DNA from: Dastarcus helophoroides
Taxonomy: Eukaryota; Arthropoda; Insecta; Coleoptera; Bothrideridae
Direction: 5' to 3'
NCBI GenBank assembly: GCA_028583605.1
Contig: CM053336.1
Coordinates: 24,723,004 to 24,787,003, forward strand
Length of the DNA stretch: 64,000 nt
Shown here: positions 23,620 through 35,479 of the stretch, piece after piece
Layout of the letters: each line of letters begins with the position of its first letter
How positions within the stretch are numbered: the stretch's first letter is position 1
Program-made: the position numbers and the translations under genes
Notes under the pieces: model-generated
Told to the model about the DNA's origin: nothing
The model's database searches: none
What the model saw: the letters and a program-made list of their open reading frames with translations, nothing else

Positions 23620-24612
23620 AATATGAGTTTCCTTTTTTTTCAAGAATTTCTCCATTATATTTTCATTTCCTTCCTCTCATTTCTACTACATAAGAAAAGT
23701 TAAAATTTTTTTCAATATTTTTTAAAATTGTTATTCCTTCTTTTTTATACATTTTAAATTTACCCCTAATTTTAATTTTTCTCTCCAATCCCATATTTAA
23801 AATAAAGTTTTTCTGCTTTTTGTAGGACAAACAAAAACTCATATGTGTATATTACAAATTTTTAGTTTTCTGGTTTTGAAACTTTTGGAAAAAAATTTTT
23901 CGAGATTAACATTAAAACCTTTGAAAAAATGATGTACTATTATGCAACAAATATTTTCGATTTTAAAAATTTTAACTAAAAACTTTCAGGAATAAGTTGA
24001 AATGTAAAGAAAAATCGCAAAATTAATAGTGGGGTTAAAATTTTAAAGAAAAGTAAAGCATCTTGAGAAATAAAAAGGAAACGGTTCTAGAGCCAAACTT
24101 TTGACAGTTTACATGAAAAATCGATATATTACTTGAAATTTTGAGGGTGAACTGAAAAAATTCTTTTGAAATTAAACCCGAAATTTTTGATGACAACTAA
24201 ATACCTGGGAATAGTGATACTTTAATTTAAAATTATTTAAAATTTTAAAGTTGATAATCAGAGCAATCTCCATGTCGATTTAAATATTGGACTAAAACTT
24301 GAAATCTGAGAGCAAAGTAATTATTATGAGTTCCAAGACGAACATTTAAATAGTTTTAAAACATTTTAAATACAGTCAAAATGTTTAACGTAAAATTCAA
24401 GAAGAAGGTTAAGCTGTCTAGTTTAGCATTATTTTTGCAAATTTTTATATTGAGGTTGAAATGTCAGGAATCTTAAGAGAAATAATATGATTTAAAAAAA
24501 TATTGTTACTACCAAGTTCTACCTTGAACTCTACCGACAAATAAAATCCCCTGTTTCTGAAAAAAAAAATTATATAGGTTAACTAAAAGTTTAAAATGAT
24601 CTGGTTTGTAAA
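23620..24612. repeat. AT-rich quasi-periodic phrase block
   Basis: A-rich phrases such as gaaattttgagggtgaactg and aaattttaaagaaaagtaaa recur without a fixed period. No coding potential beyond short shadows. Confidence 0.5.
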
Positions 24613-24628
24613 CAATTATACTTATTAG
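24613..24628. repeat. Possible PLE target-site duplication, left
   Basis: caattatacttattag occurs here and again exactly at 26330-26345, just outside the two ends of the Penelope-like element. A 16-bp perfect direct repeat bracketing the element is best explained as the target duplication. Confidence 0.6.
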
Positions 24629-24666
24629 TTTGATGGAACGGACTGGTCCTTGGTTATCTTCAAAAA

Positions 24667-24996
24667 TTGAAACACAGAACTTGTCCCCTGAAACCAAGAA
24701 AAATTAAAAAACACAACAAAGGTTGCTCTAACGCGTTTCGACAGCCAAGCTGTCATCTTCAGAGAGAAACTAACATCTAATCTTAAAATTAACCCTTATA
24801 TACTAAGAATATTCACTTCGTGCGTGATCGGCCGCACCCGAACGCGCATCCAATCATACACGTCGTTGTGTCACAATTTCTTATCATCAACCTTAACTAT
24901 TTTTAACAGGGATGAATGGCCTAAAGGTCCAGCGCAACCATTCATAAGGTTGTTTCCAGCCTTATGGATGGCTAAGCTCTCACATGCATTTAACAT
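24667..24996 (-). repeat. PLE inverted terminal repeat, left
   Basis: Near-exact reverse complement of 26002-26332, including the hammerhead-like motif, the 3' UTR and the last ~35 codons of the GIY-YIG frame. It makes the ends of this PLE able to form a long hairpin. Confidence 0.9.
24726..24766 (-). ncRNA. Hammerhead-like motif in PLE left repeat
   Basis: Minus-strand copy of the motif at 26233-26273, with the same helices and the same extra U next to helix II. Confidence 0.5.
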
Positions 24997-25035
24997 TTTT
25001 ATTTATTTATTATTATTATTATTATTATTTATTTA

Positions 25036-26118
25036 TAAAATTATTTCCAAATTAATAACGAATTTTATGAACAACTTGAGGGAGCAGCCATGGGGAATCC
25101 TTTGTCACCTTTCATGGCTGAGCTCTTCATGGGTGTTTTTGAAAGTCGTCTTAAAAATGAATGTAGTTTGTTTCCTAGGGTATGGATTAGATATGTAGAT
25201 GATATTTTTGCTATTTTCGACACAAAAAATCAAAATTTAGATAATTTCATTGATGTTTTAAATTCACGTTTTCCAACAGTTAAATTCACTGTAGAATTAG
25301 AGAAAGAAGCCGCTTTACCATTTTTAGACATTTTAGTTATTAGGAATAAAAATAGATTAGAATTTGATTTATATAGGAAAGATTCCAGTACCTTCCGCTA
25401 TATAACTTCCGATTCTAACCATTGCATACAGCACAAAATGGCAAGCTTCAACTTCCTTGCCCATCGCCTTCTGAGTCTTCCTCTTAGTAGGGAATGATTC
25501 AGAAAGGAGTTAAAGACAATAAAACATATAGCTGAAGTTAATGGATTCGATCCAAATATTATTTATAAAATTATTAATAAGAAAAAATTTAAATGTGAAT
25601 TGGTGAATACTACAACTTTCCGAGCTGATGAAAACAAAAACTTTAAATTCGTCTCACTTCCATTTGAACCCTCGCTCACGCAGGGTTTGGGTGGAATTTT
25701 ACGCAATTAGGGTTTTCGGGTTATTTATACTTCTAATGGAAAATTAAATTCGCTTTTAGGTAGTTTAAAGGATAAAGTAGAGCAAACAGATAAGTCTGGT
25801 ATTTACCAAATTTCATGTAGGGATTGTCCTCAAAAGTATGTTGGACAAACTAGACGATCTCTTAAAATCCGACTCAAAGAACATTTGGCTCATTTGAGGT
25901 ACGGAAGAACTGAGAAGTCAAGTGTGGCTCGACATGCTTTTGAATTAGATCATAGGATAGATAATGATATTAAATTGTTAAGAGTAGTTAATAAGAATTA
26001 TATGTTAAATGCATGTGAGAGCTTAGCCATCCATACGGCTGGAAACAACCTTATGAATGGTTGCGCTGGACCTTTAGGCCATTCATCCCTGTTAAAAATA
26101 GTTAAGGTTGATAGATAA
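25036..26118 (+). pseudogene. PLE polyprotein: RT (partial) plus GIY-YIG
   Basis: One frame reads YFQINNEFYEQLEG, then AAMGNPLSPFMAELFMGVFE, then WIRYVDDIFAIF with the catalytic YVDD at about 25192-25203, then LPFLDILVIRN, typical of the PLE RT palm. A linker follows, and then GIYQISCRDCPQKYVGQTRR (about 25798-25857), the GIY-x10-YVG signature of the endonuclease, with RLKEH and a conserved His-rich stretch after it. In-frame stops at 25495-25497 (TGA) and 25708-25710 (TAG) break it. The RT fingers and N-terminus are absent, so this copy cannot transpose by itself. A TTA-rich simple repeat (25007-25029) marks the 5' truncation. Confidence 0.9.
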
Positions 26119-26332
26119 GAAATTGTGACACAACGACGTGTATGATTGGATGCGCGTTCGGGTGCGGCCGATCACGCACGAAGTGAATATTCTTAGTATA
26201 TAAGGGTTAATTTTAAGATTAGATGTTAGTTTCTCTCTGAAGATGACAGCTTGGCTGTCGAAACGCGTTAGAGCAACCTTTGTTGTGTTTTTTAATTTTT
26301 CTTGGTTTCAGGGGACAAGTTCTGTGTTTCAA
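26002..26332 (+). repeat. PLE inverted terminal repeat, right
   Basis: Covers the end of the GIY-YIG frame, the stop at 26116-26118, the 3' UTR, the hammerhead-like motif and the terminus gtttcaa. Inverted copy at 24667-24996. Confidence 0.9.
26233..26273 (+). ncRNA. Hammerhead-like motif in PLE right repeat
   Basis: Helix I is CTCT (26233-26236) with AGAG (26270-26273). The core box is CTGAAGA (26237-26243), where the variable seventh base is A. Helix II is a 6-bp GACAGC/GCTGTC stem with a TTG loop. GAAA follows, and helix III is the palindrome ACGCGT with GTT as the cleavage triplet. A single extra U lies between the core box and helix II, unlike the canonical fold. Hammerheads are known in PLE terminal repeats, so the assignment is plausible, but activity is uncertain because of that base. 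Confidence 0.55.
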
Positions 26333-26345
26333 TTATACTTATTAG

Positions 26346-27130
26346 ATAAAAGCACGTTCATAATTCTCCTTCACTCTTCTCCTACGTTTCGTTCATTCTT
26401 CATAAAACCCTTCTAGACAATGAATGAACGTATTTATCTTGTTTAAAATCTATTACTGATTAATTGTTTATTTCCATCAGCGTAATTGCAGTTTTCGAAT
26501 AAAAAAAACATATTTTAAAAAATTAATGAGCAGGAGCGTTAGTACCAAAATAAAATATGTATCATTCCGATGTTATTTATGAATCATTTATAGCACAAAT
26601 TCACGTAATACCTTGAAGCCCAAGCAAAAGGTTAATATGAGAAAATTTGAAATTAGTTAAAATATTTATCAGTCGAAACTCAAAATGTTATGTAAAATAT
26701 CTCAGTTTCGAAATTAGAATCAGGATTTAAAAAGAAATCAATATTTAAAAAAAACTGAAATTTCAAGAAACATAAGAAATACGAAGAAGCAGTGTTTTGA
26801 CAGTTGGAAATCGTAAAGAAATCTAATCTTTACTCTCAAAGTTAAAAATAAAAAAAATCAGCAGTTATGGCGACTGTTGACATAAGTGAAAACTTTAAAC
26901 TATGATATAACAGGGTTTTATTTTAATTTTTAAATTTTAATATCAAAAATAAAAATTTGTTGGGTAAAATTATTATTTCTAGTTTTTTTGTCTTTGTACA
27001 CAATTTAGTTTTTGATCTTGTCTATCCATATGTCTTGTTAATGCCTATTAAAAAACCTGTCACTATCTAAATTTTATCTTTGCAGAGCAAATTTCAAGAG
27101 ATTTAAAAACAAATGTGTTTTCAATGTACT
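26346..27130. other. Unassigned AT-rich DNA
   Basis: No gene recognised. Quasi-periodic phrases occupy about 26630-26830. Confidence 0.4.
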
Positions 27131-27138
27131 AATTTTTC

Positions 27139-27214
27139 GGATTAGCGAGGTGGCGGATTAGCTAGGTTCGGATCAGCAAGCTTCGGATTAGCGGGGTGTC
27201 AGATTACCGAAATA
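27139..27214. repeat. 15-16-bp minisatellite, ~4.5 units
   Basis: Units start at 27139, 27155, 27170, 27185 and 27200: ggattagcgaggtggc, ggattagctaggttc, ggatcagcaagcttc, ggattagcggggtgt, then a partial agattaccg. The array is richer in G than its surroundings. About 50 bp further on, gataatccgactcg (near 27264) is a reverse-complement relative, suggesting the array sits in one end of an inverted-repeat element. Confidence 0.75.
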
Positions 27215-28570
27215 ATAGAATATTTCGAAGAAAACTGCAATTTTGTTAAAATCTTCATTTCGATAATCCGACTCGTTCGGAAATCCGGTGTTAATGTCAA
27301 AGGTTCTCAAAAGACAGGAATTTAGAAGAAATAAAATTTAAAATTTGGTAACAAAGTTGAAATTTATAGCTCCAAAATTTTCGAAATACGGTACATGTAC
27401 TTCTGAGACACTAGAGCATGTCGGTAGTTCAAGTTAACTTTATTGATAACGCGAAACCATTCATTTGTCCCCTATGTTTAGTCACTCAAGCGGTATAAAA
27501 AAGTTTTTACTTAAAAAAATAAGAAGTTTAAGAAAACTTATAATAAAAAAAGTTCGAAGAAATTCTCAATCGTTGGTAAAACCAAAACTACACATCGATG
27601 TAGTTTGTTTTAAAACTAGAAGTTTAATGTTCGCTAAAAAGCAAAAGGTTTGTCATCAAACTCAACATATAAAAATAAAATAAATAGATTAAATGAAAAT
27701 CTACTTCCAGAAGTATTCCTATCATAAACATACTTGATGCCACATGCGTTCCTCAAAAAAATACAACATATTTTAGTTTCGATGTCAGTTAACACGGTTG
27801 TGAATAAAAATGTTTTGGTAGTTATAAGCATCTTATTCAGTAAACTTACCGCAAGGAAAACATTAACAGCTAACAATCAGTGAGGAATTTGTGCAACACC
27901 TATTTCAATGACAATTATGGTACAGCACATTTTATTTCGGTTTCTTATATTCGTCGTATATTTCATAGGAAGTGGTGTTTTCCAGTGATGATAACTTTAA
28001 AAAATGAAGACCCTTTAGTTTTAACACGTTTGGTATAATTTTGCCTTTATTGATATAAACAGATTACCTGCCTGAACAAAGAGCACAAAACAGTTTCTAT
28101 GAATGAAAATTAAAAACTTTTCTCTACATGGATTTTCGTTGAAAAATAAAGAAAATTACGTCGTACCCTTTCACACTGTACTTAACAGGAACTTCACCTA
28201 CAATATGTATCAAAGTTGTAGTAACCTGAGATTTCTAAGTTTGATTTTTCTCTAATAAACTAGGGCTTTCTTGAATAAAATTTAAATCATTTGACCAATC
28301 ATGTCTAAAATCAATTAAGTTTTTTTCTAAAAAATTCTGAATAAATAGAAACAAGAATGGCAAAAATCGATTAAAAATTGCGACCAATAGCGTGACAACA
28401 GACAATGCCACAGACTAACAGTCTTTTTCCAATGGCTAATTTTGCAGTTAATTACAGTTTAAAAGTGCAGAAAACGATATCAACTGATTTGGTGTAATAT
28501 TTTTTGAAATATAATTATTTTTATAGCAACAAGTCATGTTTTTTTAGAATTTCCCTATAATATAGCAAAC
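27215..28570. other. Unassigned AT-rich DNA
   Basis: No gene recognised. Frames at 27465-27683 (plus, 72 aa, very Lys-rich) and 27634-27876 (minus, 80 aa) overlap on opposite strands. Neither has a domain I know. Confidence 0.4.
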
Positions 28571-29580
28571 TATTGGCCATGGCACAGTATAGATATTAGC
28601 TTACGCATACAGTAGCGACAAAGTGCTAAAATTTTGTCGCCAATTTTATTTGCTCATGCGTCAATTTGTACAATTCCGAACATGGCGTCGCAGTTTTCTA
28701 TCATAACCAGAAATAAGTCGTTGGGTAACAGTTCGTTGGGTTGGGTAACAGTTCAGAGTTGCCAAGTATTCGGGAAAATCAGCACTTGTGCGAATATTAT
28801 TTAAGGTCATATATTATCCATTCATGATAAAAATGTAAGACATTTAACTGATGTTCTAGAAATTTTATATGGTCAGGGATTTTTATCCAAATTGTGGGAT
28901 TTTTAAAGAGATTGTTCGCGAATAATATTTAGGTAATCTAGCGACACTGGATCAGTTTTATTTAATTGTCAGTCTTGTTATAATTCATTGCAATAATAGG
29001 ATGAAGCAAAATAAAAGAGAAAAGAGGAGAATTTACATGTTCTATTTATAAATGTAACTCTAGCAGTAATAATAATTTGATAAAATCAGTTTTTCTTTAA
29101 TTTCCAAAAGACGGCAAACGGTTACACCCATCTTGTTTTATCAAATAAAACTGTTTTATTATACTCGCACTTGCTAGTTTTATACAAAAAAATAAACAAG
29201 TTGTTTCCTGTAGAAATTATTTTGCCATCAGTCACAATCTGTTTAGTTTTTGTTTGTGTATTCTTTACACTTATCAGGTTATCAGTAATTACAAAATACA
29301 CATTATTTAAAAAATACACGAGAACATGTATTTTTGGACTCTTTGTAAAGCAGTAAGTTAGAATTTAAACGGTAAAAACTATTGAAATTAATAAACTTGC
29401 TGGTTTAGTTTAATAAATAAATTTAAATTTTCGCGGGCGCATACAATGCACAACATGGCTGACTCCATTGAAGGTAAATGATTTTAGCTACTTCAAGATC
29501 AAAGGTACCGACACTTCTTGTCGCTACTGTATGCGTGAGCTAATACTAGCTAAGCTATACTGTGGTCATGGTGTGCAATA
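28571..29580. mobile_element. ~1.0-kb TIR element
   Basis: The left end reads tattggccatggcacagtat, then attagcttacgcatacagta and gcgaca. The reverse complement of the right end reads tattgcacaccatgaccaca, gtatag, then attagctcacgcatacagta and gcgaca. Strong similarity covers about 55-60 bp and weaker similarity continues inward (catggcgtcg / gtcagccatg). No transposase is recognisable. Two overlapping small frames (29122-29356) lie on opposite strands and are not supported. Confidence 0.75.
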
Positions 29581-29639
29581 ATTTTCAAAAACACACTTTG
29601 AAAACAAAAAAATTAAATAAATAAATATTGAAAGAGTAA

Positions 29640-30820
29640 AATTAACATTTTTTGGAAAGAAGCACACTAGCGGCAATAATTCTGAACACTTTTTGTAATA
29701 TTTGGTTTAAGTTACAAACAAAAGCTCAACATTTAAAGTTAACATAGAGCCTTAGGAAAAATGCGAAAAATTATTTAAAAAGTTTTTACAAAATATTTAT
29801 ATTTGGAGACACAAACAAATTCTTAATATTTTTTAAGGAAATGTAGAGATTTTGAGATTAATTACCTAACTTTAAACAAATTCGACATTGTAAAAAAAAG
29901 TAATATTTACAAATCAACGTTTAGAAAAAAGAAAAATGGGAAATATGGACCTGGAAATATAAAAAAGTACCAATTTGGGAAAACCCAAAATTAAATAAAA
30001 AAATAAGTCCGATCTTGAAATAAAAAGGGAACATTTTTAAATTATGTTCGAATTTCGAATATAAATTAAACCTATTTTAAATATGTTGAGTTAAGAAAGT
30101 GGAGATTTTGGATATAAATGTAATTGAACTCTTAGGAAAAATAGCAAAATTAAAAGGGCAAAACCGAAATAATGGGAAAAAAAGCATCGCGCTTTCCAAA
30201 AAAGTTGTTGTTGGTTAAAAAAAATAATGTTCACAAAATTTTCAAATTTTGAATGTAAACATGGAATTGTTAGAAATATGAAACTTTGAAAAACAAAACC
30301 TACATTAAAATTTAAAATAAATTATCGAAATTTCACAAAAATTAAAATATTAGGAAACATGAACTAAAAAAAAAATATCTAAAGGGGTGAAAAGTGAACC
30401 TAATTTTAGGAGAAAAGTTTTTTCGAAAGGGCCACTATTTTTTGATGAAATCTACATCTCTACCTTCTAAGGCTTACATCTCTAATCTATTGCCAACAGT
30501 TCAGAAAAAAACTAAAAATCAAAGGCGAAAATTCGAAATTTTGAGAAAAAGTTAAAATTTAGGAGAAAAACAGCCAAGTCAATTTAAAGAAAATGTCCAA
30601 ATTTGTTTCGAATTACAAATTTTTAAATTCAAATATGTACTTTCCGATAACTTGATATTTATACTTTTGTTTTTTCCTCAATTCTCAAATTCTGAACTAT
30701 CGAATGGTCGAAATTAAAAAAAAAAAAATTCAAAATATTTCGAAAAAAAAAATGCAACAGTTTCTTATTAAAGTTTAAAGTTTGAGAAAATTTAAATGTC
30801 TAGAAAACGAAAAGTTCATA
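29640..30820. repeat. AT-rich quasi-periodic phrase block
   Basis: A-rich phrases such as aaattttgagaaaaagttaa recur irregularly. No coding potential. Confidence 0.55.
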
Positions 30821-30829
30821 TATTTATTA

Positions 30830-30960
30830 ATTTCATTTAACATTTCTGAGACCCAGTTTGAAAATATTTAAATTTTGATTAATGAATGTTGACAATGTTT
30901 CAAAAATTGTTAACACTCATTAATAAAAATATCGCAGAAATTTTAAATAAAATTAATAAA
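30830..30960. repeat. HH-A ends, head-to-head inverted pair
   Basis: 30836-30896 matches the 3' part of HH-A in antisense (catttaacatttctgagac, aatgaatgttgacaat). After 8 bp, 30905-30953 carries the same part in sense (attgttaacactcattaata, gaaattttaaataaaatt). The two form a roughly 60-bp hairpin. It could come from a palindromic insertion or from two truncated copies. Confidence 0.6.
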
Positions 30961-30985
30961 TATATTGTTTCTGACCAATAAGAGT

Positions 30986-32159
30986 CCACCATGAACAATG
31001 AAAAGTAATAAAATAATAGCTCCCTGGCAGCGTTTTTCATCGCTATGGAAGATAATGAAAAGTACATATATTTAAATTTCTAGTATAAATTCAAAATTAT
31101 TTACAGTTTGCGTTGTAGACCCTTTTCGAAAGAGATAAATTGTTGTTGTGTACCTACATTTGCACTTACAAAATATCATTTTTCCTGAAAAAATTAAACC
31201 TTTAGTCAAATTACCCTCTCTGGTAATTTTATTTCAAAGCTGACCAAGAAAGTGTAAATATTTGTTTCAAAAAAACATCAATCGGACAAAAACGGCAGAA
31301 GAAGAGCATAGGTAATGTTAATAGAAATGTTTCCAAAATTTAATTTCACATTTTTATATCTGATGGGAAAAACGCTAGCTTGCATTTGAAAATTTGTAAA
31401 TCAACATTTTAAAAAAATCGTATTAGGGCACGAAAGGCACCAAAACAATTAAAAACAGGCAAACAGAGGTCAAGATTAAGATTGCAAGGACTTCATTTTC
31501 TATAATCTTCCAATTATTTACAATTGTAGCGGAGTTCTAAATTTTTAAACGGACCCCTGCAAATCTGTTTTCTTTTCTTTTTAAAAATGCGATATGTCAA
31601 AAATTGTGACAGACAACTATTGGAAAAGGGACATTCTAGATTTAGAATTCCATGTAGAATCTAAATATGAGATCAAGATTGGATATTTCTGTTTAAAAAA
31701 GAAAGAAGGGATTCCTTTTCTGTATGTTAGGAAGCACCATCATTTTGAAAACTATTTTTTTTGGAATTACAGCGGCCAGTCATAGGTATCACAAAAATTT
31801 TTTAATAATGAGATTTCAGGAAGCCAAAAGTTTTCTAACGAGCAGTCTGTATGAATCATCTTGAATATTGTATCAAAATTCCAAGTTGTAGCAGGTGGAA
31901 TAGGCGAATGGAAAACTAATTACCCTATCTTGAATCTGATGAAATTCGTTTTATTATTCAGCAAATGAATTCTTTGTTCATCATAGCCAGCGACTAACCA
32001 AATGATTTTTCATTAGGACGTTACTAAAGGAGAAACAATAAACAGATATAGACCATTATTCCTAATGGAAAGCTAATGATACTAGATATTTCTTAATGTT
32101 TCACTATATTTATTATTAGAGGCCGGATTATAGGTAAAATCCCATGATCCTAGCTTTTC
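30986..32159. other. Unassigned AT-rich DNA
   Basis: No gene recognised. A 63-aa plus frame (31594-31785) beginning near MSKIVTDNYWKRD has no known domain. Confidence 0.4.
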
Positions 32160-32164
32160 ACATT

Positions 32165-32515
32165 TTTTTTCGTTATTACGTAAATTTCAATTTCGATTAT
32201 TTTTTACCTTTTTATACATGATTCGGACGTGTTTTGAAAAAATGTTGTGCCTATTTTATCTGTTGTATGGGTTTTTCCAGGTGTATTTCCACTTGTAAAA
32301 AAGTTAAGCAGAAATATGTATTTAATAAAATAAGGGTGACATATGCAGCGGTTCTTGACCATTACAACATAACAATAAGATGCTTTCAGAAATGTAATTT
32401 AAAAACAATCACTCTTACGACCCACCCAGACCCTTTAAGTTTTGCCTGCTGTGACACAGGACAATTAAACTAGGTTGCTTATATTTATCCTAATTTCTAA
32501 GTAAAAACGCCGCCT
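32165..32515. repeat. Dispersed repeat E, copy 1
   Basis: Shares with 51140-51450 the phrases tttttatacatgattcg, cttacgacccacccag/cttatgactcatccag, gacacaggacaatt/gtgcaggacaatt and atcctaatttctaagtaaaa. The 79-aa Cys-rich frame inside (32234-32473) is not kept open in the second copy, so it is not a gene. Confidence 0.65.
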
Positions 32516-35479
32516 TTATAACATTTTTAGTTGGGCTGTGAAGTTGTAAAAGTACTATACAGCCAGAGTTGTATAAGTTAAATGTTACACATTTTTTTTT
32601 TTTCAGGAATTAATTATTGATTGAAGTGTCCAAATTTCGACTGTAAAAAAAAATTAATAAGGAATTAGTGTAACCATGATGTGTGTGAACCTAAACTTAT
32701 TAACAAAAACATTAAAAAATATAAAACAACTTTAAAAAAAATTCCGAAAATGTCAGGATTAGTCAAAATTTTTTTAAGTTGGTCAGAATTTTGACATAAG
32801 AATCAAAGGTTCTAGAAAAAAATCGAAATCATGATTTTGTAGTGAAGCTTTTGAAAGCATTTGGAATAAATATCGAAAGTTTCAGATATTACTTAAATTT
32901 TATTGAAATAATTTAATTTAAAATTCAAATATTCTTACTTGGGCTTGAAATGAAAAATTTTAAATCCTTAAAGGTAAACTTAAATTAAGGATTTAACCCA
33001 AACATTTAATTTTGAGGTTCCATAATAAGAAAATATAATTTTAAGGTACAGAGGAAATTTATAAACAAATATAAGTTTTTACTTTCAATTTAAAATTTAA
33101 GCATTTTGAGACAAAAGTTTAAATTGGGAGAGCATAATTGGGAGATTTTGAAAGAAAAATTTTGATTTGAAATTATTATAATTTGGAAAAAAACTCGAAA
33201 TTTTGAATTCAATATACAAATTTAGAGAAACCGAGTCAAAACTAAAAAATCTTGATTTTTAATATTCAGTCAAAATATCGAGAAAAAAAAACTATGACTA
33301 AACACAGAAGTTTGAAAAGAAACCCGAGATTTCCAAATATCTTATAATTTACGTGAAGGGAATTGTTAAAATATATTTGGTTTTTAGATTATGATTTTTT
33401 AATATGTTTTAACATAGAATTTGAAGAAAGGCTTATAATGTGTAAAACTATTTTTACAAAATTCATTAAATGTCTGGTTTAAACTCAAAATTTTAATAAA
33501 ATGTATATTCAGTGGTTTGCTAAAAATTGAAACTTTTTTAAAATTGGTAATTTTAAGAAAACATTTTTTAATAATTTTTTTTTTGGCTAAATTTTTAAGT
33601 TGATTCTGAATTTTAAATTTAATTTAAAAAATTCTGGCTAATTTATAGGAATTTTTAATTTTAACTTTAAATATCGATATTTTTCTAAATATTTTGTCTT
33701 ATATTTTTATTGTTTGGTAGATTTATTTCACCCAAAATGCAATTAACATTTATGAATTTCAAAATCTTTTTTTTATTTACTTTTGTCTTTGTTTTTTCTA
33801 ATTTCCATTTTCATCTTAAAATTTCTGGTTTGCATCTTAAATTCTTAATTTTCAAGTAAAATTTCTACTTCCAAATTCTCGACTTATTTCCCGAACTTCT
33901 ATTACAACTGAAATTACCTTATTCGCAAAATTTAGCCTTTTTGTTGATAATTTTAAGTATAAAGTGAAAGTGCTTGAACTTGAACTCAAAATTTTGATGT
34001 TAATCGCAACATTTCAGGAAAAAGGCAATATTTCGCAAAACACTCGACGTATGGATTTTTTGCATCTTTTTAATATTAAAACAACCAAATAAAAGTTAAA
34101 TTTTTCTAGTTGCTATTTGATTTTTGTTCGAAATGGAAAGTCAAAATTTTAAAATAAAAGTGGAAATTTCGAGACAAATTTATTTTTATACAAGCCTTGA
34201 TTTCAAAGAACTCACTTTGCCCCAAAATATAATATAGACGTTTTAAAACACTTTCAGGTTTTTTTAACATATAAAATTTTATCTTATTAAAAAAAACGAA
34301 AATAAAAATTCCAAGTTTGAATTGGCGATCTTGAGATCGAAGTAAATTTGTAGAAGAAAAAAAGTTTATAAAGCATTTCCTTATGTCTTTAACTTTTTTC
34401 AAAATTATAACTTTTTTTATAGTAATTTAAACTTTCGCGCCTTTAAATTCGAAGCTTGACATTTCAAAAAAGTTATGATTTTTTGTTGTTCCAAATTAGT
34501 AGTAGTGCATTATGCTTTTTTTTTCAATTTTCAGTTAATTTTATCCGAACAAAAATTGTATAGAAATGTAAAAAAAATCAAAAAAACTGTAAAACATTTG
34601 ATATATAAATTTTACAAAAAATAATTTATAAAAAGAAATATGCATTTATTATTTTATATTATTTTATCACACAACAATAAAATTTAAACTGGATAAATAG
34701 AAAACAACCACATTTTAAGAATAACAAAAAATTGTTATATTCTATAGTGTGAAAACTTCAACTTAATTTTTTTTTCAAAGTCTGGCACTTGATTGGTACT
34801 ACAACATATATTAAGTTTGTGCTTGAATCTCAAATAAAACTGTATAAAAAATAATTTCTTTTTATTAATTTTTGAGGTGGCTAGAATTAATTTAAAAATG
34901 TTACAATTATATATAATATACTACGAAATATTAGCTAAAATATGTTATTGGTTTATTTAGTTCAAAAAATATAAAAAAATTTAAAAAATGTATAAATTGA
35001 CTATTCATTTAATATCTCATAGTCATGTTGAGATATCGATCCCAAATACCCATAAATTTTGTTCATATGTGGGGTGAAAACTTTTCGGAAATATTACTAT
35101 AAAACTTCATTCGGAGGACAAATTACCATACTTATCCTGCTAATTCTTTAACTGAAAATTAAAAAAATACAGAAATTTTTGGAAAAATTTTGAATTGTGT
35201 TGGTCATTATAATTAATTAGTGTGAGTGATAGCCTTTTAGATGGAAAACTGAAGTGGAAATAAAAAAAAATCAATTCTTTAAAAATCACTCTTCTCACAA
35301 CCATTATATTCAGAAAATTGTGCAGATTCCGTAAATTTAACCGAGTCTTTCATTTAAAAATCAAAGCCGGTATCGGTTTCAGCTAAACAAATTATTAGAA
35401 TATTATTTTCACACCAGAAATGTACATTTCATTATATTGTAGCACATTTAAAACAGCTTTTTTATAAATGAGAAAAAAG
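32516..35479. repeat. Long AT-rich quasi-periodic tract
   Basis: About 32740-34500 consists of irregular aaattttgaag/caaaatttcg phrases that change strand bias along the tract. The 98-aa minus frame (34106-34402) is a low-complexity translation. 34500-35480 is AT-rich without recognisable content. Confidence 0.5.

Larger units (their letters stand above)
24629..26329 (+). mobile_element. Penelope-like element (PLE), 5'-truncated
   Basis: The element holds a reverse transcriptase fragment and a GIY-YIG endonuclease domain in one plus-strand frame. These lie between inverted terminal repeats of about 330 bp (24667-24996 and 26002-26332). The left inverted repeat includes an antisense copy of the C-terminal coding sequence, a layout known for PLEs. 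Both repeats carry a hammerhead-like motif. A 16-bp direct repeat brackets the unit. The extra 38 bp at the left edge (24629-24666, ggactggtccttgg) recurs at the 51.76-kb relic, so it belongs to the element. RT motifs upstream of the QxxGxxMG block are missing. Confidence 0.9.

Noticed and set aside
24824..25198. 124-aa plus frame over the PLE left arm
   Set aside because: It runs through the antisense inverted repeat and a simple repeat into the wrong frame of the RT.
27139..27214. GGATTAGC array as a telomere-like repeat
   Set aside because: The unit is 15-16 bp, not TTAGG or a close variant, and is confined to a few copies.
32234..32473. 79-aa Cys-rich secreted-like frame
   Set aside because: It lies inside dispersed repeat E, and the copy at 51140-51450 does not keep the frame open.
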